Positions 1 through 12,308 of a stretch of 64,000 nt of DNA are shown one piece after another (the first letter of the stretch is position 1; each line of letters starts with the position of its first letter). Source of the DNA: Plantago major (taxonomy: Eukaryota; Streptophyta; Magnoliopsida; Lamiales; Plantaginaceae). The translations under genes and the position numbers were made by a program. Where the stretch lies: positions 6,373,835-6,437,834 of the forward strand of contig CM048839.1 in NCBI GenBank assembly GCA_026545765.1, read 5' to 3'. The notes beneath the pieces were generated by a model. It saw only the letters and a list, made by a program, of their open reading frames with translations, was not told the origin of the DNA and ran no database searches.

Positions 1-2822
1 TAGATAACTTATGTAGTTTAGGCGTATATTCGTTTATTCTTTTAACCCAGCTCAGATCACCGTTCACAGGGCATTCCCCTGTTGAAATTTTGACTGCGGC
101 ATGTGATTCCCGGATCTGCCCTCATATTCTGCTTAGCGCGGCTGTAGGTTTTGTTTGTAATTAAACTGATCATGAAGGGATAAGTGTATCTAGCTGAGTT
201 TCAATGAAAAGTTGGAGCTTCATCCTCTTTGGAACCTCGTCTTTTTGCATGTTTCAACTTTCAAGTCTTTAAAAAACCCAGTTTGGCTGAATAATTGTTC
301 ACTCTTAACTTGTTCATCTACACAGTTTTTGGCTGGCTCCTTTTAGTAAAACTAATCTAGTTTTTTTCCTTTTCGAATGAGTTATCTGAACTAGCTTATG
401 ATCGACTACACTCGAAGTCAAACATAAGCTGGATAATTGAAAAATATGGTTTTTCTTTCAGCATACAAAGATTGAACAGAATGTCATTTTCTCATTATGA
501 TGATACAGACAATTGCCTAGCAATAGCAATAGCACGAGTCTTAGCAAATAGGCAAGCATAATTTGGCAAATGTGAGGAAATTTTTTATTCACCTAATCCA
601 ATAATTCGAGTATTATTATGTTCACCAAACATCAATCGTTGACCAAAATCTAACTATTCCAAGACCTAATAACATTTTGACAAATGCTAAGAAGCTACCT
701 ACCATTATCTCCCAATTTTGACCAACCCCCTAACCTAGACAGTTATGTCTATCTCAACTATGTTTCATTTTACGTTAAATGTTCCAGCCAGTTGTTTACG
801 TAATCCAGACGAATGCATTTGTTAACGTTATGATCGTATATCTCCTACTTCAACACACTAAATCCTTCAACTTTAGTGAGTTTTAACTTTTAAAATTAAT
901 TAACAAGTAATCTTAACTCTACATATAAGTTAAACGATTCAACACTAAAACTACACTGTTGACAACATTTTAAAGTTTTTATGTAAAAGTATTAATTATT
1001 TTAATTTTTCAACTAAAGATACCATTAAATTATAATTTATAAATTCTCTTGAAATACAGGGAGTGCTAAGGAATTAGTGGTATTGTTTTGTAATGGAATT
1101 GGGACATACTTGCAGTGTGTTTTGTCATGGTGTAAAAAATAGGAAATTTTGACAGAATGTGTCTCAGTGTCTGTGAAAACAAATTTCTACTGTATGTACA
1201 GGTTATTACATCAATCATTGGATAGGTCAGTTACTTCCTAGTCTTATCTAGTTCAGATTAAACAGATTTTTCCAGCCAACTGGTACTGCCATTTTACTCG
1301 ATTTGTAAATTAAGTAAAACAGTCTTCACTTCTCTTCTCACCATATAACTATTTGTAAAGACAGTTAACATGGCATATAATCTGTATAAATTTGTAACAA
1401 GTATAAATGAAATATATCCCGTCCGGGTTTAACTTTCCGCAAACCCGCACACAAGTTATAAGAGAAGTGTAAATAAAGTAGGATAAATAATGAATAAAGT
1501 AAGAATAAATGTGAATAAAATATGAGAGACGTTAAATAAAGTAAAAGATATATTTACAATGAGATAGAAAAGTGAAATTGACACGTCTCAAAATGTAATG
1601 CATGAAGTTTAACTCAGGACGAGGGAGTATAATATTTGATCTTAAACGAGTAATAAAATTTAAATGCTATATCAACTTAACAATATGAATGACACGTTAG
1701 GATTTTTTTCGTTCTTTTCAATATCAAATAGCACTTATCGCTTATATATGGTAAGACTCTTTTAAATCAGTACCTCCTTTTTCACGTCATTAGAAACGAG
1801 TACATTGTTGTTCAGATCATAATATCTAAAATTTCCTAAGAAACATTAGAAATCCAGATTTTTCCTTCCAAATACATATTTTTGTAGCGGGTTTAGTCTA
1901 TGATAATCTCAATCATGTCCAAATAATTTAATAAATTGGGATTTAACATGATTACAAGATAATATGGAGTATCACATTAATTACGTATTTAATATCTAAT
2001 AAATACTACTAGAATCTTAAATATGCTTGCAATTGTACCCAGATAATATATCAAAAATAGAACATGCAAAAAGACTTGAAGATTTTATTCTTACAAATGA
2101 GGCAAAGAATCGTCCTATTAGTCGCACATATGATAGCTCGATCCTTGCCCTAAAACAGCAACCTATCTCTTTTTTACAAGAACAGCAACCTATCTGACTC
2201 TTACCACCTGTCTATCCATCTACTCAAAAACGGTTAACTCTTCTCTCTCAATCCAATGACCAAATCCAATCTATGTACGATTTGTTAGATACTAGACTCT
2301 TCCCCAATGTCCTCACCACTTCATCAGTAACAGATCCCACACGCATCGCTAATGAAATGCCGGTACTATTGGTGAGGTCTAAGATTCAATTTTTCTCCGT
2401 ACCAATAATAATGTACCGGTTTATTTTCTCGAGTCGTAAATTACCCGAATCTCAGATTAATATACCATTTGACATAAAGCTTTAACATAGTCTTTTTAAT
2501 ATACTTTTGTAGTAGATGAATATTAATATGATTTTATGTAAGTAAATATTGACTTAACATAACTTTTTGTTATATAAAAATAAGCGTACAAATGAATAGC
2601 GAATCAACATAGTTATTATTAATTCATTGTAAAACAATATTATAAAAAAGTCACGAAACATCCTTTTGTATTATAGTCTTGTTAAATAATAATTTCCCGT
2701 AGAATCTACCGTCAAAACTGAGATATAAAAAGTCGACCGACACAAAATTAGCGGGAAACACAAGATCTAACACACAGCTATACAAGGCCCCACATGACCA
2801 CCGCGTACCTCCAACGGCCCAG
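1..2822. other. Intergenic AT-rich region
   Basis: No gene that I can support. Only short chance reading frames occur on either strand. It contains one degenerate MITE-like element (listed separately). The last few hundred bases should hold the promoter of the RBP45-like gene. Confidence 0.6.
1417..1627. mobile_element. Degenerate Stowaway-like MITE
   Basis: The left end TCCCGTCC and right end GGACGAGGGAG are imperfect inverted repeats, and both are flanked by TA (1415-1416 and 1628-1629). The interior has AATAAAGTA repeats like those of the better preserved Stowaway-like element at 57343-57583, in the opposite orientation. TA target duplication and CTCCCTCCGTCC-type ends are typical of Tc1/mariner-derived Stowaway MITEs. 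Confidence 0.45.
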
Positions 2823-2906
2823 ATGGCGCACCCCAAAACGAACGGCCCAGATCCATCACCATCCAGTACATCACCACACGTAGAATTGAATCCCACCCTA
2901 GATCCA

Positions 2907-2924
2907 TCTCTCTCTCTCTCTCTC
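2907..2924 (+). repeat. (TC)n tract in the 5' leader of the RBP45-like gene
   Basis: A pure TC dinucleotide tract about 100 bp upstream of the preferred start codon. Pyrimidine tracts are common in plant core promoters and 5' UTRs. It lies inside an in-frame upstream extension (from ATG 2823) that would encode a low-complexity Ser/Leu stretch, so I read it as non-coding leader. Confidence 0.7.
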
Positions 2925-3023
2925 TTCTCTTGCCCTCTATTTCCTCTCCTCCTAGCCGTCTTCTCACCCCTTGAAAAACCACCAAAACCTGGTTTCTCCA
3001 CAGCCAGGGGTATTTTCGTCAAC

Positions 3024-6000
3024 ATGAACGGCGGCGGAGATTTGAACAACCAGAACAGCAACAACCAGAGCAGCAGCAGCCAGCAGCAGCAGTTGCAGCA
3101 GCAGCAGCAGTGGGTGGCGATGCAGCAGCAGTACCAGCAGCAGTGGATGGCGATGCAGTACCCAGCCGCCATTATGCAGCAGCAGATGATGTATAATGGT
3201 GGCCATTACATGCCGTATTATCAGCATCCTGCTGCTCAGCAGCAGCAGCAGCATCCTCATCAGCAGCACTATCAGCAGCAGCAGCATCCCAAGCAGAGTT
3301 ATCAGATTCAGGGCTCTGCCGAGGATAATAAGACGATTTGGATTGGAGATCTCCTTCAGTGGATGGATGAAGGATATCTTCAGCAATGTTTCTCCCAAAC
3401 TGCTGAGGTTATTTCTAGCTCCGTCTCTTTTGTTTTCTCACTTTTGCGTATCGATTTGGTTCGGATTTTGTGTTTCTTAGCTGATTTGATTGGATTTGTG
3501 ACGTGATCTGGAGATTAGAAGTAGTGTTTGGTTAATTGAGCTGATTGATTAGTTGGAGGATTGGGGTAATTGTAGTATGTGATTTTGTTTTGAGTGATTG
3601 AGGAGATCTGCCTGTTATTTTACACAGGCGGCTGTTATGTTTTCGGCTTTTTGAAGTATGGATTATGGTTTAGTAATTAGTTACAGTTTTGGAAGATGTG
3701 ATTCGTTTTTTGAGCTAGCTTTCTGAGGATATGTGTTGAATCTAGATGTAAACTATGGATGTTTTGAAGTGACAGCCTATTATGTATCGTTGTCATGTTT
3801 GTGTTTTATGTTTAGCAATCTGATTGTGAGAATGTAGGTCACTTTCAAGAGCTTTTTGAACAAGAGTTGCTATTAATGTGAATTTATCTATTCTAAGAGG
3901 CTATGCTAGAACATTTAACTGCTGGTGCTTAAGTTTAGTTTTTTTAGTTCCCTCTGATATTGGCAACTGTTATAGAAAAACCAAAGCTTTCTATCACATA
4001 TAATTCACGTCTTCAATTAATCAGTGGAGTAGTTAAGGATAGTTGTGGTAATCTGAAGATAATAAATTTCCTCTGAATTAATTGAACTTGTCAATAATTG
4101 TCCCGATATCATTATGAATATGATGAGTGTCCAGTTAGTCTTGATATTTTTTCTTTCAACAATTGATAAAACATCGCCTCTTCTCTAATTACTGTAATCC
4201 TGCTTTTTTTTTTCTTTTCTAAAATAGCAATCCTGCCTTTTTTTAAAAAAGAAGCTTATTATGAACTCATGGGTTGTATATAGCGCAAGCTCCTCGCGAA
4301 ACTTTCGATACGTATTCCGTCTTTGTCATCTCTTTGTTTTCTTTCTCTGCGTGGTCTTTCACTCGTATTTTTGTTAAACAAAACATAAACACTGTATGAA
4401 ACATATGCTGGGATGCATTGCTCTATCTTACTTCTGTGTTTCCTGTTTGTAACTGGTGGATTGAATCTCTTCTGGAACTCAAACATGCAGGTTATTTCTG
4501 TTAAGATTATTCGCAATAAGCAAACGGGTCAGTCCGAGAGATATGGCTTTGTTGAATTTGGTTCTCATGCAGCTGCAGAAAAAGTTCTGCAGAGCCATAA
4601 TGGAACCACGATGCCAAATGCAGAGCAACCGTTTCGGTTGAACTGGGCAGGATTTAGCAATGGTGATAGGCGCCCTGAACCTGGTGCTGACATGTCAATA
4701 TTTGTTGGAGATTTGGCTCCTGATGTTACCGATACGCTACTGCTTGATACCTTTGCTGGTAGATATCCTTCTGTCAAAGGTGCCAAAGTGGTAGTTGATG
4801 CAAATACTGGACGTTCAAAAGGTTATGGCTTTGTCAGGTTCGGCGATGAAAGTGAAAAGGCAAGAGCCATGACTGAGATGAATGGTGAGTATTGCTCCAG
4901 TAGACAGATGAGAATTGGCGTCGCGACTCCCAAGAAGCCTTCATCACACCAGCAACAACAATACTCTTCACAAGGTGCATTTTCCCTGCAGTTCTATGTT
5001 GGTTACATGTTTATTTAATATTTAATAGTTTTAGGCATGGGATGAGCCGTATCATACTATAGACATCTTTATGAAACATTCTTGAGCTTTATAGTAAGCA
5101 AACATGTCTGTTCTTTTATTAGTATATATTGTGAACCATAAGAATATGCTATCTGAACATGCCTAGCTTGAATATCATTGATCTCCATTGTCTTCTTTTT
5201 GATAATTTGTTTGTATAGAAGTCATAGTGAATAACATCTGATGTTCCTTGTTTCAAATCGTCGTTATTTCTTTCATTTTTCGTTTTCATTAATGATCATT
5301 CATACGCTTTGGACGTTTTAATGATAGTACCAACCACTTACAAATATATTCTCGAATTTCGAACTGTTTCCTTATAGCTGTAGTATTGTCCGGTGGATAC
5401 GCCAATGGTGCTGTGCCCCACGGCCAGTCGATGAATGATACATCTAACACAACAGTGAGTACCTCTCCTTTCGATTTGTTTGGTTATATAGATTTTGTAT
5501 TGTTCTCTAATGCATGCATGTAAACCATGGTTTTATGTAGATATTTGTCGGAGGACTAGATTCTGAGGTCAGTGACGAAATCCTTCGAGAATCTTTTGCT
5601 CCGTTCGGAGAAGTCGTCTCTGTAAAAATACCACCTGGAAAGGGCTGCGGTTTTGTGCAATTCATAAACAGGTAATTCTTCTATGTGATGTCTTTCTCAA
5701 TACTTTTTGACTAATATCGAGAAAAGCACTTCCTGTTTAATAATGCTATGTGATTATATCAATACTGCCAGGTATGTTATTTCAATTTGGAATACTTGTG
5801 TATGCACATGTCACTGTTGGTTATTGGAGTTTTTGAATTGTGCGAAAATGAAATTCCTGCTTTGCTATAGCTTTCTAGCCTGATATTTCCAATTGTTTTT
5901 TCTAACAAAAGATGGTATTCTTGAATTTCTGTCAACAGAAGTAGCGCAGAGGAAGCAATTTCTAGATTAAATGGAACTGTCATCGGCAAGCAGACAGTTC

Positions 6001-6436
6001 GTCTTTCTTGGGGCCGAAATCTGAAAGAGGTAACTTTCAATGTTGAACATGTATTATAACTATGTGCAGCCAGCATATTCCAGCATATTTTAGGCATGGG
6101 ATATTTATGCGTTGTCTTAGTTCCTTGTGTTTGCAAGACATTATCTGCTGCCAACTCCAACCGAAAGGTTTTGAGTTTTTACCAACCCAATTCATGTTTC
6201 ATGGCATCACACAGTAGTGGACTGATAGTAAAAATTGCATGGCCAAACTGTGATCATACTTGTTATTTAATAGAAACATAACTAATTGTCTGTTTTCATT
6301 ACCCCTTCCTTGGCAGAGAGGAGAGTTTAATCAGCGGAATGGGAGACAAGGATACAACGGATACGGATACGCTGCAGGTGCAGGGTATGGGGCAGCTTCT
6401 AACGGTCACGTGAACCAGCAGCAGCCCGTAAGCTAA
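3024..6436 (+). CDS. RBP45: RBP45-type RNA-binding protein, three RRM domains
   Basis: Six exons join in frame: 3024-3407, 4491-4974, 5378-5454, 5541-5671, 5939-6029, 6317-6436 (428 aa). All introns are GT-AG. The protein has a Gln-rich N-terminus (residues about 15-95). RRM1 (about 104-182) is split by intron 1, with RNP2 WIGDLL and RNP1 RYGFVEF. RRM2 (about 196-272) has IFVGDL and GYGFVRF. RRM3 (about 315-385) has IFVGGL and GCGFVQF. The C-terminus is Gly/Tyr/Gln-rich. This layout is that of the plant RBP45/RBP47 family, nuclear poly(A)/U-binding proteins of the UBP1-related group. An upstream in-frame ATG (2823) would add 67 low-complexity residues. I chose 3024 because the family normally begins just before the Gln-rich segment. 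Exact paralogue (RBP45A/B/C) not assignable. Confidence 0.93.
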
Positions 6437-8330
6437 TCCACTGGGATTGCTTATATGTACTACTATTAAGCTTATTAGAGATACTTCCAAGCCACCCCAC
6501 CCCTTTCTCCGTCTGTAGGATAATGAAATTTTGTAGCAGAATTGAGTGCAGACTTCTTGTTTTGATTCTTTATAACTTATATTTGCAATTTTGACGCTAA
6601 AATAAGGCTGAGATAATGGTAGACTAGCATGTTAGTTGCTAGTTGTTCACTCTTTTGTAGCTTCATAATGATCTGCTAGAGCCTAGTTATATTACCAAGT
6701 ATTTAAACCTGCAACCTGTAAGAAACAGGTCATCATCTCTCAGGAGCTTATATAGAATGGGCAAGTTTAGGTGCCACTTGCTCTTTAAGTTCAATGGATT
6801 TCAATTTTGACTCTACTTAATGAAACCCGATTGTTTCTTTGCTAAAAGGACTGAGTTCTGCAATTGCCTTTTCAAGATTAGCGTATCAATTTGGAGAACA
6901 TCCTAGGAATAATCACTCCGGGAAGGATTGACCTTTGTTCCAGCAAAAGGAATGTAATCCCCATAGTTTCAGATAGCTTAAACGGATGAACGCTATCATA
7001 GAAATAAGATGCACTTTCGTTTTAATAGTCCATTTGTAAAAACTTCCGAGTTAAGTTTCATTTGCGTTCACATGTGAGGACAAAGTGCGTCGGGAAACAC
7101 GTGTTGGTTTGTGGTGCAATCATATTAACGTTTAAGCATTGCAGCGGTAACTTGATCCGGCCCAAAGTGTAGAGGCTTGATTTACAAGGGGACGAGTCAT
7201 TATATATTTACAATGTGGGTCGCAGTATTTCGTTGATTGTATTTAAGGTTTGTCCTACAATTTGGGTGATGTGAGTTTGAAGTACTTAAACCCTAGCAAA
7301 CTCTCACACTTGCAGGAAGATGGCGACTTATAAAGCAAGATGCAATGTTATTATAATTTTGGAGATGATGTCATATAACTTCATCTCTAAAACTATGTAG
7401 ACGATAATAATCTAACGGTAAGACATTAATAATCTCTATATTTAACTATTATCACACACGTAGTATTTTTATGATAATTATTTCTAGTTAATATATCGAT
7501 ATTCAAGCATTACAGGACACCACCATTTGTAAAATTTAGGTACGTATTCACAATCTTCCAAGGGTGTTGTATTACACTAAATTAAGACACTCAGGATTCG
7601 ATGCTATACATGCTAACGTATTGTAAACGTATTGTATCATTCATCAACAACTCGTTTGTTTTCCACTTCAACAAATTAAATTAGTACATAGAAAATGGGA
7701 TAACAAGAATATACACGCCCTTTAAGTTACACCACAAGTAAATTGAAATCCAGAACATAAAACATTTTGTAGAAAAAGATGTGAATTTAGTATAAGCTAC
7801 ATCGATAGTATAATATGGGCATTATCATGAGCATGTGTTGATATAATAAAACCAACATATCATACGAAGAGCAACTTATCTGTAATTTTAGGTTGGAGCT
7901 CAATTAATAGTCGAGTCGTGACATTTTATGTAATGGAATAAGTTTTATTCACTTCGTCCCATATCAAATGTCTTATTTTTAACTTGTTACAGTCAACATT
8001 TTTGAAACTTTGACTATGATTATTATAATCTTAAATCGTAAATGTAAAAATGTTAAATTAAATTATATAATGAAACTTTATTTCTTAAAATTTACAGTTT
8101 AAGATTAAATCTTAATTAAAGTTAGAAAAATTTCGAGTGAAAGAGTTAACAGGAGACATTTGATTGTCAACTTGTTTTGAATAAATTACTTTTTTATACC
8201 TGGTATTTTAGTGAGCCTGGAGACTGTAATTAATTATCATGGATTTTAGTGAAGTACTTCTATTTGTTCATCAACTTTGAAGAAGAAACAAAACACTACA
8301 ACACTTCGACCAATTCACAATTCCACCACC
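6437..8330. other. Intergenic region between the RBP45-like and IDH genes
   Basis: The first few hundred bases are probably the 3' UTR of the RBP45-like gene. Around 7950-8160 is a degenerate MITE-like stretch (CTTCGTCCCATATC near the left, AT-rich self-complementary interior). The 5' leader of the IDH gene lies just before 8331. No other gene seen. Confidence 0.55.
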
Positions 8331-10934
8331 ATGTCACGACGATCACTCCTCCCGATCATCAATCGCCTCACCACCATTCGATCCATCACCTACATGCCTC
8401 GTCCAGGCGACGGCGAGCCACGCGCCGTCACACTGATCCCCGGCGACGGCGTCGGACCTCTCGTCACCGACGCAGTCGAGCAAGTAATGGAGGCGATGCA
8501 CGCGCCTGTGTATTTCGAGAAGTACGACGAAATTCACGGTGACATGAAGACCGTACCTCTGGACCTGATCGAGTCGATTAGGAAGAACAAGGTCTGCCTC
8601 AAAGGAGGATTAATAACTCCGGTTGGCGGAGGTGTGAGCTCGCTCAATATGGTGTTGAGGAAGGAGCTCGATCTGTACGCTTCGCTTGTGCATTGCTTTA
8701 ATTTGAAAGGGCTTGAGACTCGGCATGATGGCGTGGATATTGTTGTGATTAGGGAGAATACGGAGGGCGAGTATGCTGGACTTGAGCATGAGGTTGTTAG
8801 TGGCGTTGTTGAGAGCCTTAAGGTGTTTTTTTGTGTTCTGATGCTCTGATTAATTTAGTCTGTGTTTTTTTATTTTCGATTGTTTCGATATCGGTGTTGT
8901 GGTGATTGATTGGGGAATGTCACTGCTGTTATGTTAGTTTAGCTGAAGTGGCATTGCTAGTTTTGTTTGAGTTTAGGTTCTTGATTATGAGAACTTCACT
9001 GTTGTTGATTGAGTTTGTGTGCTTGATTATGGCTACTTCACCGTTGTTGATAAAGTTTATGTGCTTGATTATGAGAATTCCACTGCATTGTGTGTGAGTT
9101 TAGGGGCTTGATTATGAGAATTCCAGTTCTGTATTGTGTGTGGCTTTAGGTGCTTGATTATGAGAATTCCACTGTATGGTGTGTGAGTTTAGGTGCTTGA
9201 TTATGGTAACTTCACTATTGCTGAATGAATGAATGTGCTTGATTATGAGAATTCCACTGTATTGTGTGTGAGTTTAGGTGCTTGATTATGACAACTTCAC
9301 CGCTGTTGATTGTATTTAGTGCTTGATTATGAGAATTTCACTGTATTGTGTGTGAGTTTATGTGCTTGATCATGAGAATTCCACCGTATTGTGTGAATTA
9401 GGTGCTTGATTATGACGACTTCACCGTTGTTGATTGAGTATGTGCTTGATTATGAGAATTCCACTTACTGTGTGTGAGTTTAGTTGCTTGATTATGGAAA
9501 TGTGACTGTTATTGTGTGTGAGTTTAGGTGATTGATTATGAAAATGTCATTGTTACTGTCTCATGATCCTCGTGTAAATTGTTCCTTTCTCTTTTGCTAT
9601 AAATGTTTTGTGCGTGATGGCTCTTTGAATATCTCAATATCTGCTCATAGCTTGGTTTCTCATTAGTCCTAAATCCTAATGCCTAGGTTATTACAAAGTT
9701 CTGCTCAGAAAGAATTGCAAAATACGCATTTGAGTATGCCTATCTCAACAACCGGAAGAAAGTGACGGCAGTGCATAAAGCAAATATTATGAAACTTGCT
9801 GATGGACTTTTTTTAGAATCATGTCGAGAAGTCGCTAGCATGTACCCTGGTATTGAATACAATGAGATGATTGTGGATAACTGCTCTATGCAACTTGTCT
9901 CCAAGCCTGAGCAATTTGATGTTATGGTAAGGAACTCAAGCATCTGTAATTTTCAGTGCCGGACCATGGTCTGTGTTTCACGTTACTGATCTTATGTATT
10001 TATTCCTTAGTTTCCAAAAGTTGCAGTACAACATTATGGTGCCAATGTTTAACTACAAGTTAACATGGGACTTTTTCGCCAAAGCTACACTTTTTTTCTT
10101 TCTCTGATCCCTCCCCCACAGACTACATATGAGTGAAATCGTGTCAAGTTTCTTAACTGAGCTTGTGTACAAAATAAGCTATCTCCCTGGTGCTACATTG
10201 TTGCAGCTTAGGTGCAGATTTTACGTCCATTTTCTTCCTCATAGTGGAAGGCCAAGTTTTGAATTAAGTTTGCCTCATAATTCATTCTGCCTAATTTATC
10301 AGCTCCATTATTTATAATTTACTTGTCCATCGGAGTACAATTTATTAAGATTGCTTTCGGCCATTTATCATGGTCACATCTACATTTTTCAGGTGACTCC
10401 TAATCTATATGGGAATCTGGTCGCCAATACCGCTGCTGGTATAGCTGGAGGTACTGGTGTCATGCCTGGAGGTATGTATAATCAATCTATTTGAATATAT
10501 TTCAGCTTTCTAATGACAAAAATCTTTCTCAAAGTAAAAAGTTCTCAGTTCCACTTGAATTTCTTGTTCTCAGTACAAATGGCTTTGTTGTTTTCGTTCT
10601 TCATCTGATGCTTACTTGAGGCTGTCCGTGTAAATGATTGTAGCGTTTATGATTTACAGGAAATGTTGGTGCTGATCATGCCATTTTCGAGCAAGGTGCT
10701 TCTGCAGGAAATGTGGGAAATGAGAAGTTGCTAGAGGAAAAGAGGGCTAATCCAGTAGCTCTGCTTCTTTCATCAGCTATGATGCTTAGGCACTTGCAGT
10801 TTCCTTCATTTGCTGACAGACTAGAGACTTCAGTGAAGAATGTGATAGAAGAGGGTAAATATCGAACAAAAGATCTCGGAGGCGAGAGTACCACCCAAGA
10901 AGTTGTTGATGCTGTGATAGCAAATCTGGATTAA
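8331..10934 (+). CDS. IDH1: Mitochondrial NAD-dependent isocitrate dehydrogenase, regulatory subunit
   Basis: Four exons join in frame: 8331-8822, 9687-9926, 10393-10471, 10660-10934 (361 aa, the usual family length). All introns are GT-AG. A Ser/Arg-rich N-terminus ([13 protein letters not shown]) looks like a mitochondrial presequence. Family motifs follow: LIPGDGVGP, the [13 protein letters not shown] block near residues 146-158, then [31 protein letters not shown] and a C-terminal LGGEST motif. Plant NAD-IDH is a TCA-cycle matrix enzyme made of catalytic (IDH5/6-type) and regulatory (IDH1/2/3-type) subunits. The sequence fits the regulatory type ([10 protein letters not shown] in place of the catalytic-subunit version). 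Start chosen as the ATG right before the presequence. Another ATG at 8277 in this frame adds residues with no targeting logic. Confidence 0.93.
8900..9560 (+). repeat. 42-bp minisatellite in intron 1 of the IDH gene
   Basis: About 14-16 imperfect units with a period close to 42 bp, each carrying TGCTTGATTATGA or a near variant (for example near 8981, 9065, 9155, 9238, 9322, 9403, 9485, 9528). Two unit types mix: one reads GAATTCCACTGTATTGTGTG, the other ACTTCACCGTTGTTGATTGA. The array fills most of the 864-bp intron 1. Confidence 0.9.
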
Positions 10935-11509
10935 ATTTCGTGAACACAATACTTCCTGGAGATCGGTCTCTTTAGAAATTTTGCTCTTACCGTGATTTTG
11001 TTTTCACGTATTCTTTTGTTGATATGATGAGTTTATGGTTCCCTGCAAATGATCGGAAAGTTCTTACATAGAATTACCTGCAATAAGAATTGAGAATTTG
11101 TTTTGTTCTTTTCAAAATTCTCTTCAATGTTGAAGATGCCAAGTCGATCCTAATTTATATTCGTTCAATTCATTTCCTGTAATTTGTGAGTTGCAATCAG
11201 TGAATTGTCATTTTCTTTGGAACTTTGGAGGGAGCACCTCAGAAGTTAGCAGATTTTGATTTTATTCAGTTGATGCTTTAATATCCAAGTAGTACTTACA
11301 TGGTGAAGTTCTGATTTGACAGTCGATTACCCGTAGATGACAAATTTCTTGTACAGGAGGTTATTTAGACGCTACACTTACACCCGTTGCATATACACAA
11401 ATGCAGACTAACACATCTAAACATGTTGGAACAATTTATGAATGGGTGTGTCCAATGGAACATCCAAGCCCAACATGATGATGTTATTTGCAGACAACAT
11501 TAGTAAATA
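10935..11509. other. 3' flank of the IDH gene
   Basis: Probably 3' UTR and terminator region of the IDH gene, then AT-rich spacer. No gene seen. Confidence 0.5.
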
Positions 11510-11879
11510 CTCCTCCATTTCAGAGAAATTGTTACATTTTAACTTTGATCGGTCAACTGTCTTCGAGTTTGACCACAAATTACTCATAAACGATAATAGT
11601 AAATAATTTAATAAAATCATATAATAAAAATTTAATTACTAAATTTTTATTATATAATTTTAATAATTTATTTATTAATATCGTTAAGAAAGAAATTAAA
11701 CGCTAAACAGTTGATCGCAGAATAGTAAAATGGAACAATTTTTTTAAATTTACTAAATTTTTATTATATGATTTTAATAATTTATTTATTAATATCGTTT
11801 AAGAGTAAATTGTGGTCAAACGCGGAAACAGTTGATCGCAGAATAGTAAAATGGAACAATTTTTTTAAAATGAAGGGAG
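11510..11879. mobile_element. Stowaway-like MITE with an internal tandem duplication
   Basis: Ends CTCCTCCATTT and AAATGAAGGGAG are imperfect inverted repeats flanked by TA. The interior matches the element at 62967-63210 (shared GGTCAACTGTCTTCGAGTTTG). Compared with that copy, the right part here (AATTTATTTATTAATATCG through GATCGCAGAATAGTAAAATGG) is present twice in tandem. Confidence 0.75.
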
Positions 11880-12165
11880 TAGTAATGTTCTCAAAGTCAA
11901 AGTGCTGATAATCATTCAGATAATTATAACAGTCTCCATGCTTCTTTTATGAATTTTTTACATTATCTCCAAAACATTGTCACCGGGTATAGTTCAACAA
12001 TAATAACAACAGAAGCGGGGACCGCAACAGAAGTATTTTCTAAAATCACTAGGGCAATGAAACTAAAGGGCCAAACATATTGGGCCCAATTATTTGTCGT
12101 TGCAAAATTTAGCCCAACAACAAAATAAGACACTTTAATTCAGTCCAGTAAGTATCTCATTCTTC
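11880..12165. other. Spacer upstream of the U6-like gene
   Basis: AT-rich sequence with no reading frame or repeat of note. Confidence 0.4.
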
Positions 12166-12204
12166 ATCCCACATCGCGAATTTACAGAAGGGTATATATA
12201 TATA
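12166..12204 (+). promoter_or_regulatory. Pol III snRNA promoter (USE plus TATA)
   Basis: The upstream sequence element ATCCCACATCG (12166-12176) matches the plant snRNA USE consensus RTCCCACATCG at every position. A (TA)n TATA box lies at 12193-12204, and the transcription start G is at 12226. The USE-to-TATA distance is of the short type that specifies Pol III in plants; it is not exact because the TATA is a run. Confidence 0.88.
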
Positions 12205-12225
12205 GGTAGCCTACAGATAGAGTTG

Positions 12226-12245
12226 GTCCCTTCGGGGACATCCGA

Positions 12246-12277
<32 letters not shown>

Positions 12278-12300
12278 GGCCTGCGCAAGGATGACACGCA
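12226..12300 (+). ncRNA. U6: U6 snRNA-like gene with diverged 3' part
   Basis: From 12226 the sequence follows plant U6: the 5' hairpin GTCCCTTCGGGGAC, the AAATTGGAACGATACAGAGA region with the invariant ACAGAGA box, TTAGCATGG, and GCGCAAGGATGACACGCA. Two cytosines are missing in the internal stem-loop (GGCCTGCGC where plant U6 has GGCCCCTGCGC), and after ACACGCA the normal 3' end is replaced by unrelated sequence. U6 is the catalytic snRNA of the spliceosome. The good promoter but lost 3' end (which normally binds Lsm proteins) makes this a probable pseudogene or truncated variant. Confidence 0.85.
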
Positions 12301-12308
12301 TTTCTTTT

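Noticed and set aside
2823-3023. In-frame N-terminal extension of the RBP45-like protein from ATG 2823
   Set aside because: Low-complexity, passes through the (TC)n leader, and the family begins just before the Gln-rich part. Kept as a note only.
2651-3398. Long minus-strand frames rich in Cys/Leu opposite RBP45 exon 1
   Set aside because: They are the complement of the CAG/CAA-rich Gln tract of the real gene; no family features.
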